20,116 nt of DNA from Bacteroidaceae bacterium. Lineage in GTDB: Bacteria > Bacteroidota > Bacteroidia > Bacteroidales > Bacteroidaceae. Made by a program: the position numbers and the translations under genes. Shown one piece after another: positions 11,074 through 18,400 of the stretch. Position 1 is the first letter of the stretch. Every line of letters starts with the position of its first letter. The stretch covers positions 1 to 20,116 of the forward strand of contig CAAGHW010000102.1 in NCBI GenBank assembly GCA_900769765.1, read 5' to 3'. Under the pieces are notes generated by a model. That model ran no database searches, was not told the origin of the DNA, and worked only from the letters and a program-made list of their open reading frames with translations.

Positions 11074-11081
11074 CAAAGATA
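11074..11081 (-). promoter_or_regulatory. -7 element of the secA promoter
   Basis: TATCTTTG on the minus strand matches TAnnTTTG exactly. The -33 region about 20 bases upstream is weak. A small palindrome, gcgat-tt-atcgc (11092-11103), lies in that interval. The predicted leader to the ATG at 10998 is about 69 bases, and its first part can form a weak aacgc/gcgtt stem (11041-11045 with 11063-11067). No ATG-started upstream reading frame is seen in the leader. Confidence 0.6.
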
Positions 11082-11119
11082 GCAAATATTCGCGATTTAT
11101 CGCATTATTTAACGGTTTT

Positions 11120-11722
11120 TTACCATATAAATCCAATGCGGACGCTGAAACTTAATGCGATGTTGTCGTTTTTTGTATTGAACCAGTTCCAGAGCTGGAA
11201 TCCATGATGATATCCCGTTTCGGCAGGTGTTCCGAATGCGTAACCTGCGCCAACCCATGCGTCGGCAATGAAGCGGCCTATGCAGTATTGGTATCCGAAA
11301 GTGCCGAGCAATGCTCCCATACGCGCAGGAGTGCGGAGTCCTGTGGCCGAATGGGTGTAGTTGTAGTGTGAATATATGGCTTCGGGGCGAAGGTAAAAAC
11401 CCATCAACGGCTTTTCGGGCTTGTAGCCTGCCACAAAGAACTTGTGTCCGTAACGTACGGTGAATCCTAAAGGGTCGTTATGGTATTTGTCATATCCTGC
11501 GCCAATGACACTGCCGCAAAGTTCCGCGCTTTGTTTGATGTCTGTAAATGCGCGTTCGTAAGATATTTTTGTACTGCCGCTTGTCCACGACAGGAATGTG
11601 AGTTTTACGGCATTCTTATAAGGTTCTTTTGCCTCGGCGTAATTGAAAATCGAAAGGAGCAGCAATAAAAAAGTGATTTTGGAAATGTTGTGTCTCATTT
11701 GTGCTTGAAGTGTGTTTTTCAT
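11120..11722 (-). CDS. Small exported protein, probable outer-membrane beta-barrel
   Basis: A 200-residue protein with a signal peptide: FLLLLLSIFNY core and probable cleavage after AEA. The mature part is dominated by alternating aromatic strands (KLTFLSWTSGSTKISYERAF, GFTVRYGHKFFVAGY, GFYLRPEAIYSHYNY, IADAWVGAGYAF, IALSFSVRIGFIW), and the chain ends in an aromatic residue (Trp), the usual outer-membrane insertion signal. It resembles the small DUF3575-like/porin-fold proteins of Bacteroidetes, but I cannot name the family with certainty or give a function. The first ATG (11722) gives eight extra residues; the in-frame ATG at 11698 gives a more standard signal peptide and a longer leader behind the weak -7-like TACCTTTA (11731-11738). 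It stands apart from secA, whose promoter region lies just past its stop. Confidence 0.82.
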   Translation of the reverse strand: MKNTLQAQMRHNISKITFLLLLLSIFNYAEAKEPYKNAVKLTFLSWTSGSTKISYERAFTDIKQSAELCGSVIGAGYDKYHNDPLGFTVRYGHKFFVAGYKPEKPLMGFYLRPEAIYSHYNYTHSATGLRTPARMGALLGTFGYQYCIGRFIADAWVGAGYAFGTPAETGYHHGFQLWNWFNTKNDNIALSFSVRIGFIW

Positions 11723-11768
11723 AATGGCTGTAAAGGTATCAATAAATATGCAATGTCGGAGTCTCTTT

Positions 11769-11800
11769 TTTGCGGAATCTTTAAAATTTATTTATCTTCG
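11769..11800 (+). promoter_or_regulatory. Promoter of the GH110-rluA transcript
   Basis: TTTG (11769-11772) and TATCTTCG (11793-11800), seven of eight matches to the Bacteroidetes -7 consensus counting the free positions, are separated by 20 bases. The predicted transcript starts near 11807, about 13 bases before the ATG at 11820. This placement excludes the longer open frame that begins at 11712. Confidence 0.62.
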
Positions 11801-11819
11801 CAAAAAAATAGATTGTTTT

Positions 11820-13646
11820 ATGAAAAAAATGTTATTTACGGCTCTTGCAGGTGTTGCATTCATGCTTCTCTCTTGCAGTGGTGAAAAGGTGTATCGTGCT
11901 TCTGATTTCGGTATTGTTCCGAATACCGGTAAAGATATGACTGCGGAGATTGCAAAGGCTATTGAGACCATTAAGGCGGAACGTGGTGGCAAGCCGGCTG
12001 TGCTTTTCTTTGCAGCCGGAGAGTATGACTTCTATCCCGACAGTGCCAATGTACGCGAATATTACATATCGAATCACGACCAGGATAACCCGAAGCGTGT
12101 AGCTGTTGCGCTGGAAGGTGTAAAGAACCTTACTCTGCGCGGAGAGTCATGTGGCAGACGTGCCGACTTTTATATGAACGGACGTATGTTGCCGATATCG
12201 ATGGTCGATTGCGAAAATTGCAAGCTTCAGTTTGTGGATGTCGATACACGTTCTCCGCAGATAACTCAGGTCGAGGTGCTGGAAAATGATGTGGAGAACG
12301 GTGTTATAACATATCGTATTGCTCCGTATGTGAAATACAGAATCGACAATGGACGTCTGGTTGTTTATGGCAGCAACTGGGAATTTGTTCCCTGTTGGGG
12401 TATTGCTTTTGACGGACATACCCGACATATCGTATATACAACAAGTGACATAGGTGTTGGAACAAGCAATGTCGAGGAGGTTGAACCTTATCTTATCCGT
12501 GCGCCATGGCGCGATGCCCGTCTTGTGAAAGGTACAGTTATAGCTATGCGCTCGTATGCCCGTCCCACTCCCGGTATATTTGTTTCAGGTTGCAGGAATA
12601 CAACCATAAGCCATTCAACGGTCCATTATGCCGAAGGTATGGGATTGTTGGCTCAGGTCAGCGAAAACATTACTCTTGACTATTTCGAGGTGTCTACCCG
12701 TGATGACAGCCGCTATTTTACGACACAGGCCGATGCTACTCACTTCTCGGGCTGTAAGGGATTGATAAGCTCTTGCAATGGATTGTACGAAGGTATGATG
12801 GATGATGCCATAAATGTTCATGGTACCTATCTGCGTGTTGTGCAGCGCTTGGACGACAACACTTTGGTGGGCCGTTATATGCATGGTCAGGCATACGGTT
12901 TCTATTGGGGTGGTGCTGGCGACAGTGTGCAGTTTGTCCGTTCCGATGTCATGGAAATTACCGAAGGCAACCGCGTAGTGGAGATTCTTCCTTACGATAA
13001 AGAGCAGATTGCCGGTTGCAAGGAGTTCAAGATAAAATTCGAAAAGCCGCTGCCCGGTGACATAGCCGATGGCAGGTATGGTATCGAAAATCTCGAATGG
13101 ACTCCCGAGGTGGTATTCAATGGCAATACAATACGCAACAATCGTGCCCGCGGTGCGTTGTTCAGCACTCCTAAAAGGACCGTTGCCGAAAACAACCTTT
13201 TCGACCACACCTCGGGTACAGCCATATTGCTCTGCGGTGATTGCAACGGATGGTTCGAGACAGGTGCCTGCCGCGATGTCGTAATCCGTAACAACCGCTT
13301 TGTCAATGCCTTGACAAGTATGTTCCAGTTTACCAACGGTGTAATATCCATATATCCTGAAATCCCGAATCTTGATGCTCAGACAAAATATTTCCATGGC
13401 GGTAACGGCAAGGGTGTGGTAATCGAAGATAATGTCTTTGAGACATTTGACGCACCTATAGTTTATGCAAAGTCGCTTGACGGATTGGTGTTCCGTAACA
13501 ACAAGGTTGTGCAGAATGAGGATTTCAAGCCTTTCCATTGGAACCGCTATCGTTTCTTGCTCGATAAGGTTACGAATGTAACTATTGAGAATAATGAGTT
13601 CAGCAATGGATTCGACATGGAAAAGGATGTAATGCACCGCTATTGA
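11820..13646 (+). CDS. GH110 alpha-1,3-galactosidase, lipoprotein
   Basis: A 608-residue right-handed parallel beta-helix enzyme. The signal ends FMLLSC, so C19 should be lipidated and the enzyme cell-surface or periplasmic. The helix is built from repeated short strand units such as VVFNGNTIRNNRARG, VVIRNNRFVNA, VVIEDNVFET and VTIENNEFSN. Overall sequence pattern and size match family GH110, inverting exo-enzymes that remove alpha-1,3-linked galactose from blood-group B and, in some members, linear alpha-Gal structures. Three aspartates, D305 (QADATHF) and D328-D329 (MMDDAINVHGTYL), have the +23/+24 spacing that I recall for the catalytic carboxylates of a structurally studied GH110 (D321, D344, D345). 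Branched versus linear preference cannot be judged. The start at 11820 is chosen because the lipoprotein signal begins there. Its stop overlaps the rluA-like start. Confidence 0.88.
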   Translation: MKKMLFTALAGVAFMLLSCSGEKVYRASDFGIVPNTGKDMTAEIAKAIETIKAERGGKPAVLFFAAGEYDFYPDSANVREYYISNHDQDNPKRVAVALEGVKNLTLRGESCGRRADFYMNGRMLPISMVDCENCKLQFVDVDTRSPQITQVEVLENDVENGVITYRIAPYVKYRIDNGRLVVYGSNWEFVPCWGIAFDGHTRHIVYTTSDIGVGTSNVEEVEPYLIRAPWRDARLVKGTVIAMRSYARPTPGIFVSGCRNTTISHSTVHYAEGMGLLAQVSENITLDYFEVSTRDDSRYFTTQADATHFSGCKGLISSCNGLYEGMMDDAINVHGTYLRVVQRLDDNTLVGRYMHGQAYGFYWGGAGDSVQFVRSDVMEITEGNRVVEILPYDKEQIAGCKEFKIKFEKPLPGDIADGRYGIENLEWTPEVVFNGNTIRNNRARGALFSTPKRTVAENNLFDHTSGTAILLCGDCNGWFETGACRDVVIRNNRFVNALTSMFQFTNGVISIYPEIPNLDAQTKYFHGGNGKGVVIEDNVFETFDAPIVYAKSLDGLVFRNNKVVQNEDFKPFHWNRYRFLLDKVTNVTIENNEFSNGFDMEKDVMHRY

Positions 13647-15301
13647 TGAACGCATTCCATAGATTCAAGAAAGATATTGACGGCGTGGAAATTCCACGCC
13701 GTTTCAATAATCCTTTCTACTATTCGCCGCATCCATTGTGTCTTATGGCGGCCGATGAGGTGCGCGCACTCCTCGAGAGCGATGAAGCGCTTTTTGGCGA
13801 GGCTTGTAAAGGTAAGATGTTCGGTGTGCTTGTGGTGCAGTCTCCTACAGGGGAGGTTGGATATCTGATGGCATTTTCCGGGCTTCTGTTCGGCAGGAAT
13901 CTCTACGAGGGGTTTGTGCCGCCGGTGTATGATATGCAGGCTCCAGACGGCTATTTCAAACAGGAAGAGGCGCGTATATCGGCTATTAATGTGTCGATAA
14001 CGGAACTTGAAAACAGTGACGGGTATGTTTCGGCTTTTGAGGCTCTGAAAGCGGAAAAGGAGAATGCCGATAAGGCTTTGGCAGAAATGACGGCTCTTTT
14101 CAGGGCGAACAAGGAGGAACGTAAGAGAAAACGCGAAGCAGGCGGGTTGTCTGCCGAGGATGATGCTCTGCTGATAAGGCAAAGCCAGTTCGAAAAAGCG
14201 GAACTGAAACGCGCGCGTCGTCAATGGGATGCTTGTATTGCAGAAAAAGAGGCTGCGGTAACTTCATTCAAAGAGCGTGCGAATGCTTTGAGAACAGAGC
14301 GTCGTAACCGTTCGGTGGCTCTACAACGTTGGCTCTTTGAGCAGTTTGTGGTGCTGAATGCCAATGGTGAAGAGAGAAGTCTGCTTGAAATATTCGACGA
14401 GAAACTCTCGGCTCTGCCGCCTGCGGGGGCAGGGGAGTGTGCCGCTCCCAAATTGATGCAATATGCCTATAAGAATTCCATGAAACCGCTTGCCTTGGCT
14501 GAATTCTGGGTAGGGGAATCGCCTGTCGGTGAAGTGCGTCGCGACGGCTGTTTTTACGGTGCCTGCAAAAGTAAGTGTGAGCCAATTCTCGGTTATATGC
14601 TTCAGGGCTTGGATGTCGAAGAGTCGGCACTTGAAAAGGGCGGCGATATAAGCGGTATAGAGGTGGTCTATGAGGATGAATATCTTCTTGTAGTGAACAA
14701 GCCTTCGGGTGTGCTTTCTGTTCCCGGAGTGGTCGGTGGTGTGTCGGTGCAGCAGTGGCTGCGCGAGAAATATCTTGATGAGGCTCTTGTTGTAGTGCAT
14801 CGTCTCGATATGGCTACATCGGGGTTGCTTGTGGTCGCAAAATCAATGGAGATATATAAACTGTTGCAACAACAGTTCGCAGAGCGTAAGGTTGAAAAGC
14901 GATATACGGCTCTTCTTGACGGAGTGCCCCAATTTGACAAAGGCAGGATAGAGTTGCCGCTTGCTCCTGATTATATGAACCGTCCCCGACAAAAGGTCGA
15001 TTACGAAAACGGCAAATCTGCTGTAACGTGTTATACCATTATCGATGTAGTGAAATATAACGGCAAGGAGTGTGCTTTGGTGTGTTTCGAGCCTATTACA
15101 GGACGTACGCATCAATTGCGTGTACACGCAGCAAGTAAGGATGGGCTTGATTGTCCCATAGTGGGCGATGCCCTCTATGGAAAAGTGGATGAAAGGCTTA
15201 TGCTGCACGCGGCTTCATTGAAATTTGAACATCCTGTGGGTGGAAATATTGTCGGGTTGGAGTGCAAATGTGATTTTGTTGTTTCTTGTTTGGGTTATTA
15301 A
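13646..15301 (+). CDS. RluA-family pseudouridine synthase, long form
   Basis: A 551-residue protein. The C-terminal part (about residues 335-551) is an RluA-type synthase that isomerises uridine in rRNA or tRNA: VVYEDEYLLVVNKPSGVLSVPG, then VVHRLDMATSGLLVVAKS with catalytic D388 in HRLD, and PITGRTHQLRVHA. The N-terminal 330 residues are an extension absent from short RluA: an opening region (NPFYYSPHPLCLMAADEVR), a long charged helix likely to be a coiled coil (about 105-235, EKENADKALAEM to RANALRTERRN), and a cysteine-containing stretch (C302, C307, C311 in DGCFYGACKSKC). Long forms of this kind occur in several bacteria, and the target base is uncertain. The ATG at 13646 shares its A with the TGA of the GH110 gene; a TTG one codon earlier is less likely. 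Translational coupling with GH110 is likely. Confidence 0.88.
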   Translation: MNAFHRFKKDIDGVEIPRRFNNPFYYSPHPLCLMAADEVRALLESDEALFGEACKGKMFGVLVVQSPTGEVGYLMAFSGLLFGRNLYEGFVPPVYDMQAPDGYFKQEEARISAINVSITELENSDGYVSAFEALKAEKENADKALAEMTALFRANKEERKRKREAGGLSAEDDALLIRQSQFEKAELKRARRQWDACIAEKEAAVTSFKERANALRTERRNRSVALQRWLFEQFVVLNANGEERSLLEIFDEKLSALPPAGAGECAAPKLMQYAYKNSMKPLALAEFWVGESPVGEVRRDGCFYGACKSKCEPILGYMLQGLDVEESALEKGGDISGIEVVYEDEYLLVVNKPSGVLSVPGVVGGVSVQQWLREKYLDEALVVVHRLDMATSGLLVVAKSMEIYKLLQQQFAERKVEKRYTALLDGVPQFDKGRIELPLAPDYMNRPRQKVDYENGKSAVTCYTIIDVVKYNGKECALVCFEPITGRTHQLRVHAASKDGLDCPIVGDALYGKVDERLMLHAASLKFEHPVGGNIVGLECKCDFVVSCLGY

Positions 15302-15465
15302 TGTAGTGATATTTAATTAATTACCTATCTGTATTGGCGAAAGACAACCCCTTTTATTGCTTGATTTATATTTTTTTATTTAATTTGCATAATTGAACTG
15401 CACGCAAGCGCTGCTTGTGTTGCTTTTGCTTGATTGAAAAGATTAAAAACTTAATACCGGATTTT
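15302..15465 (+). promoter_or_regulatory. Intergenic region with promoter and leader of the GH123-GH33 gene
   Basis: TTG (15357-15359) and TTAATTTG (15380-15387, one mismatch to TAnnTTTG) are 20 bases apart and form a plausible promoter, with transcription starting near 15394 and a leader of about 70 bases. In the leader, 15402-15409 pairs with 15413-15420 (8 bp, one G-U) around a 3-base loop. No terminator hairpin for the preceding gene is visible, so read-through from the GH110-rluA transcript is possible. Confidence 0.5.
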
Positions 15466-18400
15466 ATGAAATTTAAATCAATTCTTGTTTCGGCATTGTC
15501 TGCTCTGCTGTTTTGCGTAGGCGCAAACGCACAAGGCGACTATTATGTAAAGCATGGTGCGGATGTGACTGTGAATCACAAACAACATTACCCAATCATG
15601 GTGGGTGTAAGTAATGTACGTGGTGAGCAACAGACACTCAACAACATTGCTTCAGCACCCTATTGTGCTGCCTATTTTGACAAGACTTCTACAGTGTTCG
15701 AAGTCAAGAGCGGCGAAACTGTTACTCCGCTGATCGCAATTAACGGCAGTTGGATGCACGGCTATGTTTATGTGGACTGGAACAACAACAAGCAGTTTGA
15801 TGTAAACATTTCAGGCGATGGTCCATACGTCAAGGAGGAGGGCAATGAGCTTATGTGCTGGTCGCTTTATAGCCACAATGGCAACGGTGACAACGGATGG
15901 AACAGTGCCGGTCTCTATCAAGGTAACGGAAATGTTCTTGCTCCGGGTTCATTCCGTGTTCCCGAGGGGCTTGAGGTGGGTTCCGCCTACCGTATGCGTT
16001 ATGCAATCCAGTGGAACAGCATAGACCCTACAGGCTCGTATGCCAATTATATCAGCGACGGTGGTGCTATAATTGATGTCACCCTCAAGATTTCAGGTAT
16101 TGCATCAGAGGATGAACTTAATGTATATCCAATAAATGATTATGCCGAACCTCGTGTAGGTACAACTCCCGATGAGGCTGCTTGGAGTGCCGTTGCCGAT
16201 GGCTTGAACGCGACATGGGCATCTCGCGATGTTCACTACAAACTGCACGAGGTTCCTCAGGTGGAGCAGAAGAATACGGCAACCCTCCGTGCATGGAAGG
16301 GTGAGCGTGCCAATATTCAGGCTGTATTGTACAGTAAAACTGACCAGGATACACTTGATGTACGTATGACAGAGTGGAAAAAGAATGGTGTTGCAACAGG
16401 CGTCAAAGCTGCCGAAGCGCGTTTCGTGAACTATGTGATTACCGACGATTTTACCTCTTGCGGAAACAACTCTATGGGATATCCTACCTGGCTTGTTGCC
16501 GATGTCATCGACCAGGACAAACCCCACGCTGTGCCTGCTATGGAGACACGTCCTGTATGGTGTACCGTTGAGGTTCCACGCGATATCGAGGCTGGTGAAT
16601 ATACAACAACACTTGAAGTTGTCAATAAAAACGGCGATGTAGTAAAGAGCCTTGCTTTGAATATTGTTGTCGATACTCATTCGTTGCCTACTGTTGCAGA
16701 GCAGAAGTTCCACCTCGACTTCTGGCAGCAGCCATATGCTGTAAGCCGTTACTATGGTGTGGAGCGTTGGAGTGAAGAGCATTTTGATGCTTTACGTCCT
16801 TACCTTGCTGCTCTTGGCCGTGCCGGTCAGCGTGTAGTAACGACAATTCTCTTCTATGAGCCTTGGGGCGAGCAGACACACGACCTTTTCGACCCCATGG
16901 TGCAGACAACCAAGAAGAGCAACGGTACTTGGGAATATGATTATACCGTTTTTGACAAATATGTTGAGTTGTGTGCCGAATATGGTATCGACAAGCAAAT
17001 CAACTGTTTCAGCATGTTGCCCTGGGATATGAGCTTCCGTTATTTCGATGAGGCTTCAAATAGCTATAAGACACTTACTACAACATATACTTCTGCTGAA
17101 TACAGCGAGTTGTGGACAAGCTTCCTTACAGCTTTCAAGGCGCATTTGATTGAAAAGGGCTGGTTCAATAAAACAAATATCGCTGTAGATGAGCGTGGCG
17201 AGGCTGCGATGTTGAAGGCATACGAAATAGCCCATGGTCTTGGCTTCGAGATGGCGTTGGCAGGTAATTATCATGGCTCTCTTTGCGATATACTTTATGA
17301 CAAATGTGTTCAGCTCGGTCAGGAACATTATTTCACTGCTGCACAGTTGGCTGCCCGTAAGGCAAAGAATTGGGTTACGACATACTATACAAGTTGTGCA
17401 AACAGCGAGCCTAACATCTATACTAATTCTTTACCCGCCGAGGCTGCCTATCTGCCTATCTATGCTGCAAAGATGAACCTCGACGGTTATTTGCACTGGT
17501 CGTGGATGAACTGGGACGAGGACCCTCTTACCGATAGCCGTTACCGCAAGTTCGGTTCGGGTGATACCTACTGCTATTATCCGGGTAACCGTTCTAGCGT
17601 GCGTTTCGAGCGTCTTATCGAGGGTATCCATCAGTACGAGAAAATCCAGATTCTGCGCGAGGAGTATAAGAATGACGAGGACAAACTTGCCGACTTGCAG
17701 GCATTGCTTGACCGCTTCACAGGTTCCATTGCCGGCACAGAGTGCGCAGCCAGAGTGAATGACCTTGAGAACTTCCTTAACGGTCTCAAGGTGGAACTTC
17801 CCGAAGTGGAGAATGTTCCAAGCGGATATTACCACCTTGTCAGCAGAGATGTGGCCCGCTACGAACACCTGTATAACGATGCCACTATGAACAGCAACAG
17901 CCTGAAAATAACATTGCAGTCCGATACAAAAGTAAACACCAACAACGGTATATGGCTTTTGAAAGCCAAGAGAAACGGCAAGTTCGATATAAAGAACGGC
18001 GACGGAAACCCCATTGTTGCCGGTGGTGCATACGGCAGTTCAATTCTGGGCTCATATACAGAACTTACCGTTGGCAGTTCTTACGATGCAGACGGTTATC
18101 ATTACTACTATTTTGCCGAGGCTCTTAACTGTTCCAACACAACAGCCCAATACAAGGTGAACGGAATTCCTTGCCTCACAACATGGGTGGCAGGTGGTGC
18201 CGACAAAAATGACAACCAGTGGCGTCTTGAGCCTGTAGATATGGAAGGCAAGAGCGTTTATGATGTTGTTGTCGATGGTAATGCCGATGTTTATGTTACA
18301 TACGATGGCGGAAATGCTTTCAACGGCGGTTTCTTCATCACTGATTCTAAAATTGAAAAGTCGCAGTTGACAGTGGGCATTGTAGGCAACGTACTTAAGA

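Noticed and set aside
10999..11136. 46-codon upstream extension of the secA reading frame
   Set aside because: The family N-terminus begins at MGFNEF (10998), the extension overlaps the neighbouring gene's 3' end, and the predicted promoter (-7 at 11074-11081) lies inside it.
11712..11819. 36-codon upstream extension of the GH110 frame
   Set aside because: It would precede a textbook lipoprotein signal peptide and covers the predicted promoter and the start of the divergent gene.
12615..13655. 346-codon open frame on the minus strand inside the GH110 gene
   Set aside because: Antisense to a confident GH110 gene, low-complexity mix of residues with no recognisable motif; a shadow of codon bias.
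16105..16782. 225-codon minus-strand open frame inside the GH123 region
   Set aside because: The plus frame is continuous and carries the enzyme domains; the antisense frame has no recognisable features.
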